DNA of 64,000 bases from Cryptomeria japonica (lineage: Eukaryota; Streptophyta; Pinopsida; Cupressales; Cupressaceae): the NCBI RefSeq assembly GCF_030272615.1, contig NC_081414.1, positions 663,972,938 through 664,036,937 of the forward strand, read 5' to 3'. Positions 49,133-60,035 of the stretch are shown piece after piece. A model generated the notes under the pieces. The model worked only from the letters and a program-made list of their open reading frames with translations, searched no databases and was not told where the DNA came from. The position numbers were made by a program, and so were the translations under genes. Positions within the stretch are counted from its first letter, which is position 1. Each line of letters begins with the position of its first letter.

Positions 49133-50538
49133 CTAGACCTGGTTTACCAGAAGAGCATTATTAAAGGTTTTGATACTTCTAATTCTCAATCCATCATATC
49201 CCCTTGGCTTGCAGACATTCTCCCAGACAACTAGAGGGATTCTTCTCTTATCCTCAACCCCTGCCCAAAGGAATCTTTTTTGAATTTTGTCAATAATTTC
49301 AAAAAATTGAGAGGGAATCTTGAACAAACTTAGAGCATACACTAGAAGGTTCTGAAGAGTAGCTTTCAACAGCTAAATTTTACCAGCCTGACTCAAAAGG
49401 GTGCCTTTCCACCTAACCATCTTCCCATTAAATTGATCAATTAAAGATTGCGAAAAGGACTCAGAAGGTTTAGATCCTAGAGGTAGACCCAGGTAAGTAG
49501 AAGGGAACTTACCAATGAGGCAGTCGAGAATGTTAGCAATCTTCATTTGGCGCTGCTCAGGAGTATTGATAAAATAGATAAAACTTTTGGTTCTATTAAC
49601 CATCCGTCCAAAGGCTTTTCATAGATGTTGAGAATTGATTTGATGACTCTAGCTTCCCCAAAAAAAGGGCTAGCCATTACAATGGTATCATCAAAAAATT
49701 GTTGGTGAGAGAAAATCAAATTGGCAGAGGACGGCTTGAGACCTTTCAGGGATCCTTCCACAACTTTATTATGAATGAATCTACCCAAACTTTCCGCCAT
49801 TATAGTAAAAAGAATAGGAAATATAGGATCACCCTGCCTAAGACCCCTCGAGGTTCTAAAGAAGTGGGACAATGATCCATTGACAATAACTGCAGAAGAG
49901 GTGGTGGCAATGAGCTGCCAAATCAGACTGATAACCTTGTCTGAGAAACCAAAATCCTGGAGAAATTTTTTTAAGAAGCACCAATCCACCCTATCATAAG
50001 CTTTAGAAATGCCCAATTTCATAAGAAAGCCTTGATAATTAGCCTCCAAAAGTGAATTAATGTTTTCATGAACAATTATGATAGAATCAAGAATCTGTCT
50101 GCCTGGCACAAAGCCATTTTGTTGAGGGGAGATCAGAAGAGGAAGAAAAACCAGCAACCTCGATGTAATAACCTTGGAGATAATTTTGTAGAAGGAATTG
50201 CACAAGCTGGTAGGCCTAAAATCATCCAAATAATCAGCCCCTTGCTTCTTAGGAATGAGGATAATGAAAGTAGCATTCACTTCCTTCAGTAGAGATCTAG
50301 CTCCAAAAAAATCTTTAATAGAATTGGACACATCTTCCCCCACCACATCCCAGAAGTGCTGAAAGAAAAACATAGGAAAGTCATTTGGTCCTGGAGCTTT
50401 ACTTCCATCAAAAGAGAATACATCACTCCTAATCTCCTCCTTAGAAGGAATGGTAGCAAGATTATGATTTTGGCTCTCATATAGGATTTTAGGTATGGTA
50501 TCAACCAACATATTTTGATCCTTCTCATCTAATAGCAT
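49133..50538 (-). pseudogene. LINE ORF2: reverse transcriptase
   Basis: Minus strand from 50538: SFDGSKAPGPNDFPMFFFQ, DFRPTSLCNSFYKIISKVI, QNGFVPGRQILDSII, SKAYDRVDWCFL, RGLRQGDPIFPILF and HQQFFDDTIVM. The catalytic motif is FFDDT where the family has FADDT, and the DKAYD position is SKAYD. The frame continues at 49603 (IYFINTPEQRQ, LGLPLGSKPSES, RWKGTLLSQAGKI) and 49369-49133 (FFEIIDKIQKRFLWAG). The thumb-like end then leads to the zinc-binding region. It would copy LINE RNA at a nicked target. Confidence 0.9.
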
Positions 50539-50596
50539 ATCTTTCTTCAGAAGATTAGCAAAGAACTCAACAATAGCTCCACTTATTTCATCCTCA

Positions 50597-51755
50597 TTAA
50601 TAATTCTTCACAAAGTGGCCAATTCTATTTGCAGCCCTATGTTTAAGGGTAGAGATGTGGAAGAATCTGGTATTTTTATCACAATCCCTGAGCCATAAAG
50701 CTTGGGATCTCTGCCTCCAAAAGGTCTCTTCTTGGGCTATAATATTGTGGCATTTGGACAAAACCTCACTTTCCTTAGCAAAATTATCATTCACATATCC
50801 TTCATTTTGGACTTTATCCTGGATCAGGGTCAACTCCTCCTGAATAGCATATTTTTGAACGAAGATGTCCCCAAAGACTTCTCTATTCCACTTTTTAACC
50901 CTCTCCTTGACATGCCTTAACTTTTAAGCAACCCAGAACATAGCCAAACCATCCACTTGAACATTCCACCAATCCTTCATGCTACTAGAAAGGTTTGGGT
51001 GGGAGAGCCACATTTTCTCAAATCTAAATGGAAACCTCCTTCATGGACTATTTTAGGTTCAACCATCAAGCATATAGGAAAGCGGTTAGATCCTATTCTA
51101 ATCATAGAATTTAGAGAATAGATATAATGTTGGATCCACTCAATAGAAATCAAGGCCCTATCAAACCTATCTTGAATCAATTCAGTCCCAACACGACGAT
51201 TAGACCAAGTAAAAGAAGCTCCAGATAAATCCAAGTCAACCAGACCTTGACCATTGATGAAGTCATCTAAGTCCAGTTTTCTATGAATCTGTATCTGGGA
51301 TCCCCCAAATTTCTTAGCTTCAATGAGAGGGGTATTAAACTCCCCCATAATCATCCAGTGAGTATTGAGATAACGGCTACAAAAAGAAGATAGATTTAGC
51401 CAAAATTTCCTCCTAAAAAATTTATTATTGGAAGCATATGCATTAGATAGGATCCATGAGAACCAATCCCTTGAATGTTTAAAAAAAGTTGCCACATGGT
51501 TACTATCATGACAGATAGGAGTGTCATGAATAAACTTAGTATTTCAGAGAGTAGCAACTCCCCTAGAAGCCCCATCAAAGGTGCTCCCTTGATATTCAAA
51601 AAATTTAGAAAACTTAATTTTCTCCACCTTATCTTTCGACATTTTAGTTTCTTGAATAAGTAAAATATCTTCTCTATGATCCCTAACAATATTAAAACAA
51701 TGTCTTGTTTATGACTACTATTAAGACCTCTAATATTCCAAGAAAGGATCTTCAT
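50597..51755 (-). pseudogene. LINE ORF2: AP-type endonuclease
   Basis: The ATG at 51755 begins MKILSWNIRGLNSSHKQ, the usual start of plant L1 ORF2. Downstream are HWMIMGEFNTPLIEAKKFGG (the GDFN motif is GEFN here), DLSGASFTWSN and RFDRALIS. The linker to RT has FWRQRSQALWLRDCDKNTRF and FFHISTLKHRAANRI (50833-50597). Frame shifts occur near 51480 and 50970. It would nick target DNA. Confidence 0.88.
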
Positions 51756-51779
51756 TTCTTACTAGGAGAATTAAATAGA

Positions 51780-53460
51780 CTATCATAGATCATTTTCTAT
51801 GATCCATCCACTATGTTTTGGATGCACTCTTGCTCTCTTTGCCACATGTTAGATTTTCTCCCTTCACTTTGAGGTGTCCCTCCACACTCTGCCTTCCCTC
51901 TGTTGTGAGTTGCGATTCCAAGCTTTTGCTGAGATTTATTTTTCTTTGACACCACCTTAGTGTATCTCATTTGTTCATCAAATTCAATTCCCTCTAAACT
52001 AGTAGCACTATCAACCTTCGGGGACTACAGGGTGTCCAGAATAACAGCATTCAGATCAAAGTTAGGGAATTTATAGGTGGAATGTTGTGAAGAAGAGTCA
52101 TCCTCTAGGGTCACCTTTAGATCTTTAAGCTCAGGAATACCGAGCAATGATCCAAGAACTAGAGAATATTGTCGATCTTTAAAAGAGAATTCTTCCATAT
52201 TCTTGAATATTTGGTGGTTCAGGGGTGAGAGTTATCCCTCCTCCAAATCCTCAACCAAAACTTGTTCTTCTCCCTTTTCAATGGTCACTTTCTCCTTAGT
52301 TATCTCCTCTACAACCTGAGCAGGATCCTCATCAAACGTGATCTTCGTATCTATATCCTTGGCTTCAAGGTTTTGATCACCATGAATACTTTCTTTGTTA
52401 TCTTCCTCCTAGCCCATTTCTTTTGCCTCACCATTCTGGCAAGGTTTAACAATATTTTCCTTATTGGTTTCGTTGCTTCCATCAATCCCTTTTCTAGTAC
52501 CCAAAATCACTCTTCTTATTTTGGTTATCTGCATCCACAGGTTTGGGTTTCTAGATGATAGGTCCTTTATTAGAATCTATCTTAGTGTTTTGAGGGTATT
52601 TCTTTGCCCAGTGGCCCACCTTTTTACACAAGAAGCAAACAAAAGGTAACGATTCAAACTCAATAGTTTGACCTAGCATTCCCATCTTCGACACTAGCTC
52701 CACCTATGAAGGAATATCCTTAGATATAGACACCCCCACATAAATCCTGCCATAGACCATTATTTTCCTAGCAGTCATCATAGGGTCAATGGATAAAATT
52801 TCACCAAACACTCCAGCAATGCCCGTGAAAATATCTTCATGCCAATATTCCAGAGGAAGCCCTGGCATCTTGACCCATATAGGAATGGTATCAAAAAAGG
52901 CATCAGACATATCCATGTTTGAACTCCACTTCTTAAGGGTTAAGGAGGACCTCCCCATAACCCATGGGCCACCACAAAGAATAGTCGAAATATCCTCAGT
53001 GCATGAGAATGCGAAGGAGAAAAAACCTCGAGGGAGAGCCGAAACCTCAACTTTCCCTTTGATTTTCCACCTTCGACTAACAAAGATCCTCACTAAGTCA
53101 ATGTTGGGTCTAGGCCTAGTGAACTTTCCAACAAGGGTGAGTGCCATAATAGCAACTTGTGGTCAATCACCTAGTCAGGGATAGACAAAGAAACCTTACC
53201 ACTAGCCTTGTCACAAGTAACAGAGATAGGTGGAAAAGAAGACTTAGAAGTCATCTTAACCCCAAATAAAGCAACCCAATGATTATTTGTGGCTCCTATT
53301 AAAAAAGCCCCTTCCATGGCCCCTGTGATAGGAGCCTGAGAAGCACATGATGAGGACAAGTCACGAGGACCGTCCACTAGGGAAACCCCTCATGAATCCC
53401 CATCCTCTAGGTCCACTTGAAAACCCATTTTTGGGTCCCCACCATCTTCAAAATCTGCAT
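51780..53460 (-). pseudogene. LINE ORF1 (main part): DUF4283-type domain and zinc knuckle
   Basis: Minus strand continuing from the segment 61345-61204. 53377-53171 (MDGPRDLSSSC...) leads to 53147-52704 with RPNIDLVRIFVSRRWKIKG, RGFFSFAFSCTEDISTIL, GPWVMGRSSLTLKKW, PIWVKMPGLPLEYW and IMVYGRIYVGVSI. This is the DUF4283-type RNA-binding region of plant L1 ORF1. Near 52650 is a knuckle, CFLCKKVGHWAKK, followed by Tyr where the last Cys is expected. The remaining C-terminal part to about 51780 is Lys/Glu-rich with many stops. It would package LINE RNA. Confidence 0.85.
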
Positions 53461-54637
53461 TGTTGGCATTTTTGATGTTTATGCTGTGATTGTCATTGAT
53501 GGACACACACTTGTATTGAGATCCCCTTTATATGTATGAGCTCATGCTCAACCAGTATTTGTTCCAACTGGTAAGTTGTATTCTAGTCTTTAGACAAGTA
53601 GTGATTTTCCAGAATGTGTTTCCCGATCTGAAGCAGCATGTCGACCCCAAGCGGTTCGCAGATCACAAGTGATATGAGGGTGCAAAGCGGCACAACACAT
53701 TCTTACCAGTCTTCATTTTTGTCAAACCGGCAACCAATATTTTGTATGAACCGGGAATACTCTGTGATGAGTTACCAACCGGCATTTTGTGATGAGTTAC
53801 CAATCCACCGATTGTTTGACGGTGCCGACACATTAACGATGATTCCTGTGTCGTGTTACTAAGTATGTCTAGGTTCATTGAACCTAAGAAATTGTAAATA
53901 AATCCTATTGGACTGACATGAAATCAGATTCCTTTAAAAGGGACATCATGTCTAGGTTTTTACGTTGTTGCAAAAAGGGGTTAATGTTGAGCTAGGGTTT
54001 AAGGTGGATGTTGAGTTGTTGGAAGAGCGATCTTATCTAAGAAGATCAAGTTGTAACTAAGAGAGAGATAGAGAAGACTGAAGTAATGCTGGAATGCATT
54101 AGCTGTGAGCAATACTGGATCTAACCAAGCAGCTTGTGCTATTAGATAGATCAAACACTTGTTGATTACTCACATCTTTAACAAGTTAGTAGCCCCTAAC
54201 CGGGTAGGCCTCAAAGCCTTTGTAAAATCCTCTAACAAGGTGGTTCACACATGTGAATCTAAAATCCTCTAACAAGGTAGTCTTTAATCAGACTTATCTC
54301 CTAACAGAGATTGTGATTCCTAACAGGATCTGTTCTAGTGAAGAACATTGTAAGACCTTAACCGGTCTGACCTTAACTGATCTGGTTTCTATTCTGCAGA
54401 TAGTGACTTGTGAGTTCCATCTCACCGTGGTTTTTCCCAGTTGGGTTTCCACGTCAAATATCTTGTGTTATGGTTGTATTGCTTTTGTGGGTGAATGTTT
54501 TATTTACATTTTGGTTTGTATGTGTGGTAACCGATTTGATTGTCAGACTACTTTACCAGTTTATCTTTAGACTATGTAAGTGTTTTAGTGCAAATATTTT
54601 TGGCATACTAATTCACTCCCCCTCTTAGTATTCATCA
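53461..54637 (+). repeat. 5' LTR of the TR-GAG-like element
   Basis: 1,177 bp, from TGTTGGCATTTTTGATG to GTATTCATCA. It ends in a pyrimidine-rich attcactccccctctta just before the primer site. It differs from the 3' LTR by scattered, mainly transition, changes and by about 15 bp (a duplicated 'gaccttaact..tct' stretch near 54368) that the 3' LTR lacks. Words with accggt/ccggt are frequent. Confidence 0.95.
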
Positions 54638-54639
54638 AT

Positions 54640-54651
54640 TGGTATCAGAGC
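54640..54651 (+). promoter_or_regulatory. Primer binding site, initiator tRNA-Met type
   Basis: TGGTATCAGAGC, two bases (AT) after the LTR end. This is the exact plant consensus. Confidence 0.95.
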
Positions 54652-54687
54652 CAACCTTTCTATAAGTTTAACCACTTGGAAAGAGAT

Positions 54688-55965
54688 ATGGGGGAATACA
54701 CATTGAGGGAACTTACTCAATGGCTCAATAAGTTTGAGCAAGCCTATGATGATCTTATGGTCAAATACAAGGCATCTCAAGCAAAAAGAAGAGAACATGC
54801 AGAAAAGCTGATGGAACTATCTGAAAGTAGTTCTGAAGATAAAGCTAACATGGAAGCTATGATTGCTGAAGTGAATAAGCCGAATGATTCAAACTCCAAT
54901 CTGAGAAAGCAGTTGGAAGGACTAACTATTCGGTTCAGTCAAGAGCTTGAGAATAGGAGAAAAGATGAAGATCTGGTAAAAGATAGAGATCATGAGATCT
55001 CCAAGTTGAAACATGAGATTAGTGCACTAACTACTCACCTTCATGAGAGTAGAATGGAAAAAGAAGACATGCAAGGAGAACTGAACAATGCCATCTCTAA
55101 AAATGCAAGTCTTATGGAGACAAACACTACTATTTCCAAAGAACTCTGTGAGTCAAAGGAAATACTTGCTAAGTTTGGCAAAAGTACAGTCAAGCTAGAG
55201 AAAAAGCTTGAGTCATCTAGACTGGCAAAGAATACCAATAGTCTTGATTTTTTTGGACATGAGGAAGGAGAATCCTCAGGAACAAATGCTGAAGCATCAA
55301 AGAAGCAACCGGCACTCAAAGGAAAAGGTAAGCAAAAATTCAAACCTATTTGCTTTAACTGTCTTAAAGAAGGACACACTACCAATGTATGTAGGAGCAA
55401 AGCCTACAATAATTTTCCTTATTTTATCAACAATGTACCTAGATTCAATAAGTTCAATGGTCATTGTTATGCATGCAACAAGTTTGGGCATAGAGCATTT
55501 GAATGCAGGTCTGTAGTGGATAACATTGGAAGATATCCTCAGAGGACCCAAGGAACTGGTCCTGAATCTTTTATGAACCGGAACCACGGCCGGTTTAATG
55601 ACTTCAATCATCAGTCAAGAAGTGGTGGTCATCAAGCAGCGACCGGATGGAGAGAAAGTTGTATGATCTGTCATGGTCATGGTCACACTGCTACAACATG
55701 CAGAAGGAAGAATGGAAACATGTACAATGGACCTTGGAGAGCACTTGGACTTGTTTGCTATCACTGCAGCAAACCAGGTCACATTGCAAGATTCTGTAGA
55801 AGTAGAAAAAGTATATCTAATGATATACCGGTCACTCAGGAAGGAGAAATAGATGTTGAAAAAGTTCAAGGAGACATGAAGAAAACATGGAAGAAGAAAC
55901 CAACAATGTCGGAAGAGGAACCGGTTTCTACACCTAGTGTGGAAATATCGGAATCGGCAAACTAA
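54688..55965 (+). CDS. Gag-like protein with coiled coil and four zinc knuckles
   Basis: Intact frame of 425 codons. I start at the first ATG, 54688 (MGEYTLRELTQWL), 37 bases after the primer site; the open frame extends slightly upstream without an ATG. Residues ~15-180 are charged and heptad-rich (ISKLKHEISALTTHLHES, KELCESKEILAKFGK). A basic linker (KGKGKQKFKP) follows. Then come four CCHC boxes: CFNCLKEGHTTNVC, CYACNKFGHRAFEC, CMICHGHGHTATTC and CYHCSKPGHIARFC. Most plant copia or gypsy Gags have one box, and no capsid-core domain is visible here. The tail is acidic/Ser-Thr rich. It probably binds element RNA and assembles through the coil; packaging by a partner element is inferred. Confidence 0.85.
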   Translation: MGEYTLRELTQWLNKFEQAYDDLMVKYKASQAKRREHAEKLMELSESSSEDKANMEAMIAEVNKPNDSNSNLRKQLEGLTIRFSQELENRRKDEDLVKDRDHEISKLKHEISALTTHLHESRMEKEDMQGELNNAISKNASLMETNTTISKELCESKEILAKFGKSTVKLEKKLESSRLAKNTNSLDFFGHEEGESSGTNAEASKKQPALKGKGKQKFKPICFNCLKEGHTTNVCRSKAYNNFPYFINNVPRFNKFNGHCYACNKFGHRAFECRSVVDNIGRYPQRTQGTGPESFMNRNHGRFNDFNHQSRSGGHQAATGWRESCMICHGHGHTATTCRRKNGNMYNGPWRALGLVCYHCSKPGHIARFCRSRKSISNDIPVTQEGEIDVEKVQGDMKKTWKKKPTMSEEEPVSTPSVEISESAN

Positions 55966-55990
55966 GCCTCAAAGGCTTAGGGGGAGCAAA
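55964..55990 (+). other. Hairpin and PPT-like purine run after gag
   Basis: aagcctcaaaggctt overlaps the gag stop codon and can fold into a 6-bp stem. The run cttagggggagcaaa follows directly. The same word occurs near 59934, upstream of the 3' LTR. Confidence 0.55.
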
Positions 55991-56409
55991 TGGAAAAATG
56001 CTTTCGAACCCCCGATTAACACCAGTAAAAGGCCTTAACTGGTATGCTACACCTATCACTTGGCAAAAGACCAGAAATGGTAAAAAGGCAAATTAGGGTT
56101 TACGCCCTAATATAGGAGCATTAATGATGGTAGGTGAGAGACATGTATAAATACATTTTTCAAATCATTTCTCACTATCTATTTTCGAGCGAAGAAAAGT
56201 TTTCAAGTGTAGAGCAAAGAAAAGGTGATTTGAGCATTAGATCTCAAGAAATTGGATAACTTTGAAAGAGATTCAAATCTAGTTTGCAAGCGGTAGTGGA
56301 GAACTCAAAGTGGTGATTTGGCATCCGACGGAGAGCGAAGTAAAGCAGAATCGGGAAGCCCTAAATTCGCATTTGAAAGGTATTTTTTGTGTTCTTGAAA
56401 TACTCTTCA

Positions 56410-59400
56410 ATGGCTTCCGCATCTCATGCCAGTTCAAGCACATCCATTGAGTTAGAAAGTTTCATTCAGAGGAAGTCCAAGTATAATGCTTTGTCACAAG
56501 TTCTAGCTGGAGTCATAGTCGAAGAAGGAATTTTAGACTATATTGATTGCAAGATAGAAGACCTAGGGTCCTTAGCCATTCATACTCAATTAGGTCTATT
56601 TTACGGAAAGGACAAAAGGATCAAATTGGAGTTCAGTATCTTAGAGAAGAAGAAACTCCATAATGCGGTATATTTTCTAGAAGACTTCACAGAGGATCAC
56701 ATCAGGATCATCTTGAGCAGAGTCCATGGTGACAAGATGTACCTAGAAAGAATACATGATATCATGCCTGAGGCAATTCATGCAGTCACCAGTTTCTGCA
56801 ACACAGGGGAAGTGCCAGCCTTGAGAACGGTAAGCAAAATGGAAATGACCAAGCTCACCGGTTCGACAAGTGATTCATGAGGTATGACAGTTAATCCTAT
56901 CAAGGATGAACTGGTAAAATATGCCTGCATGGTGATAGGCTACAGAACATTCTCAGCTAGCAGGATTAATTTTGTATCTGCTGCAGCAATAAATGTCGCT
57001 TACCAGATGATTATAGAGGATAAATCATTTGACTTATGCACCGGTATGCAGAGGCAACTCCTGTTAAATCTTAAGGCAATCAAAAAGGACAATTCACTGA
57101 GATTTAAGTTTGGACAACTACTGGTAGGGTTGTTTTTCTATTTCCAAGGCTACTTTCCGGGTGTAGGAGATGTCCAGTGGTCCCCTGACCAACTGGTAAC
57201 CAAGCAAATAAAGGAAAGTGTGCAAGCCATTGGAACCAACTACCCTGAGATACTGAACAACTACTTTGATGAGTTCAGAAGAAAGATGAGTCAGAGGGTA
57301 CGAATCTTAGGTGACATAGTGAAGAAGTATGAAGACGACATCTGTTTCACTATTCAGGTGGACAAATGTCTAATGGAGGTTGTTGAGCCTAGAATGGAGG
57401 AAGTGGAGCCTATGGGCTATGAGGTCATGTTTGACATGCTGGAAGGGTATGCTTCAACCCTTATTGCCTCACCTCTTGATCCAAAGGTTAAGCGAACCGG
57501 ACCCTACTTGGAGAGGATCGCACTGGTTGAAGAACCATCGGTGAAGAAGGGAAAAGAACTGGTAGCCAAGAAAGCTAAGGCAGTGCCTACAGCATCAGCA
57601 CCAGCTACCACTGAGACTCCAAAAGTGACCAAGCAGTCACCGGCAAAGAAGAAACTAGAGGTAACACTGGCAAAAGTCTTCGAAAGAAAGAGGAAGACTA
57701 AGGCAAATGAACCGAACTCCGAAGAAACTGAGTCTGATGAATAGCCAAAGAAGGCTAGACAGACCAAGAAGGTGAAGAAGAATGAACCGACAACATCCGC
57801 ACTGATAAATATAGATATCTCCTCTTACAAACCTTTGACACATTGTCAAAGAACAGTAAAGAATATTAGGAGAAAGTTACTTCATGATTTAATTGATTAT
57901 TATGATGAATTCAATAGTGATGAAAAAGATGAAGTACTGCAGGAAATCATTCTTTATTTATGTAAAAATGACCGATCACCATCAGAGATTAAATCTCAGA
58001 CACTGGATTCATTATTTAAAGCATTGGATAACAAATGATGCATTGCCATTGAAAAGGAACAAGAAATTAGGGAGAAATTTTTTGCACAGTACTTCCCCGA
58101 ACTCTCAAATTCAGAATTATTTGATGTATTGGATCAAAATAAAGGTCTCTTCTTCACAAGGAGAAGAAGACTCTGGTTGTTGGAAGGGAGAGTTGATGGT
58201 GTAGAAAAGGATACACATCAACACATGGCCCATGCTATCAGCTTTCACAAAGCTCGAATGGCCAACCTCCAAGCGGAAAAGGAACCGGTTATTTCCAAAC
58301 CGGATGAGGTTTTTGATGAGGAAGGAAACCTGGTGGAGGAGCCAATTGACACCATAGATGTCGATGCCCTGGATATAGAAGATGTCACTTAGGACATACC
58401 TTCTGAGGGAACTGAACAGGGGCAACAGGCTGATCAGGGTGGTGAACAAGCTATGGACACACAGCAAGCGGCAAAAGAACAGGAAGAGAAAAAGAAGAAG
58501 GATGAAGATGAGAAACAGGAGAAAGAGGAAGAGAAGAGAAAAGAGGAAGAGGAGAAAAGAAAAGATGAAGAGAAGAAGAAGCAAGAAGAAGAAAGGAAGA
58601 AGAAAGAAGAAGAGGACAAGGAAGAAAAGAAGAAGAAAGAAGAGGAGAAGAAGAAGAAGGAAGAGGAAGAGAAGAAAAAGGAAGAGGAAGAGAAGAAGAA
58701 AAAGGAAGAGGAAGAGAAGAAGAAGAGGGAAGAAGAAGAAGAGGGAAGAAGAAGAAAAGGAAGAGCAGAAGAGGAGAGCAAAGGAGAAGAAAAAGGCAGA
58801 GGAAGACAAGGAAGAAGAGAAGAGAAGAGAAGTGGAAAACAAGAAAGTTGAAGAAGCCAAGGAACGAGAAGTGGCAAAAAGCTCTCAGGTGGAGACTTCG
58901 AAGGCAACCAAAAGTCAACCCTCACCGGTTGATCTCTCTAGTCTTATCGATCTCCAATCTACAAGTGAGTCAGAGCTTATGCAGAGCATCAAGGTTGCTC
59001 AAGAGCGCCTTGAGATCATTCACAAGAAAAAGGAACAGGACATCATTCAGGTAGCTGTAGACACACTTACCGGTTTAATCCCCGGTACTAATCTTCCTGA
59101 CACTAATTCATCACTAGCACAACTCAAACTTCTATGTACTTTAGTGGATGATCAGGTGCAGGGTCTAGAAGAAGCAGTAGAGGCCAATGTAAATAAAGAG
59201 CACCAAAAGGCTCTTAATGTTGCTCTCGTGAAGAAATTAAATGAGCTTAGGATTGAACTATTAAAGGATCAAAAGGACATAAGGAGTGCCTTGGATGAGG
59301 TAAACTTGCTACTCAGCAAAATCTGTCAACCTCATCTATTCTATGATGATGTGCTAGCCAAGAAGCAACAGCTTCAAACGGACTTACAGTTCTACTTAAG

Positions 59401-59542
59401 CACATTCAAGACTCCTTACGACTCCTTTGCAGCATATGGGCAAACTATTCATCGGTTCCAGATCCAGTTAGCCAAGATAGAGAAAGAGATCAGCACAAGG
59501 TCTAGGGATTTGCAGGAGCTTCAACTGGTATTACTTCCATGA
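56410..59542 (+). pseudogene. Second ORF of the TR-GAG-like element (unknown, ~1,040 codons)
   Basis: The ATG at 56410 (MASASHASSSTS) starts one frame that continues to about 58750, interrupted only by TGA 56878, TAG 57742, TGA 58036 and TAG 58390. An indel in a purine repeat then moves the frame, which runs on to a stop at 59542. Regions: globular (LAGVIVEEGILDYIDCKIED, FTEDHIRIILSRVHGDKMYL), a second globular block (ACMVIGYRTFSASRINFVSA, RFKFGQLLVGLFFYFQGYFP, NYPEILNNYFDEFRRKMSQ), a Lys/Pro/Ala linker, an acidic region (VEEPIDTIDVDALDIED), and about 120 residues of Lys/Glu repeat. The helical C-terminus has QSIKVAQERLEIIHKKKEQ and KIEKEISTRSRDLQEL. No polymerase, protease or integrase motif. 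Function unknown; such additional ORFs between gag and the 3' LTR occur in some plant elements. Confidence 0.75.
58470..58860 (+). repeat. Purine-only Lys/Glu-coding repeat
   Basis: Almost every base on the plus strand is A or G for about 390 bp, as gaagag/aagaag words. It encodes KEEEE/KKKEE and contains the frame-shifting indel of the second ORF. Confidence 0.93.
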
Positions 59543-60023
59543 CTGCAAATTCTCCAGAAATGCTATCTGAACCTGGATGCCCTGACAGTCACACAAGAAC
59601 TGAGCACAATAGATGCCATGGAGGAACAGGTATAACAAATGCAGACAGAAAAGGAAGTGGCGACCTCCCTACTTGAGTCCTGGTCTCTTTCCATGAAACA
59701 ATTTTTGTAGGACTATAAAGCAGTTTTTGACCAGTATTATTCATTATTGTCATAAACTCTTTTATATATATATGGAGATAGGTTTTTCAGTGGTACTTTG
59801 TCATTGTTGGCAAAGGGGGAGAAGTATATGGTTTTAAAATTTTGAAATTTTGATATATGCTATATGCTCTGATAATTATGCTCTGAATGCAAAATTGCTA
59901 TACACTCTATTGATTAAGGGATAGTGTATATGCTTAGGGGGAGCAATTTTGTTAATAGCAAGTTTTTGTTGTAAAACACTTAGATGTCAAAATTTTATTT
60001 TCCTAAGTGTTGCCATCAATGCC
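59543..60023 (+). other. 3' untranslated part of the TR-GAG-like element
   Basis: Non-coding. It holds three purine runs: caaagggggagaag (59811-59824), cttagggggagcaa (about 59934) and the polypurine tract at 60024. Confidence 0.7.
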
Positions 60024-60034
60024 AAAGGGGGAGA
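60024..60034 (+). promoter_or_regulatory. Polypurine tract of the TR-GAG-like element
   Basis: aaagggggaga, one base before the 3' LTR start TGTTGGC. Confidence 0.9.
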
Positions 60035-60035
60035 T

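Noticed and set aside
58382-58850. Lys/Glu or Lys/Arg repeat as a caldesmon- or myosin-like host protein
   Set aside because: Low-complexity composition gives such matches by chance. The segment is continuous with the LTR element's ORF, and the Lys/Arg-rich frame there is an out-of-frame reading.
58117-58925. Minus-strand Leu/Phe/Ser-rich frames resembling membrane proteins
   Set aside because: They are the antisense of the purine-rich Lys/Glu repeat in the second ORF of the LTR element.
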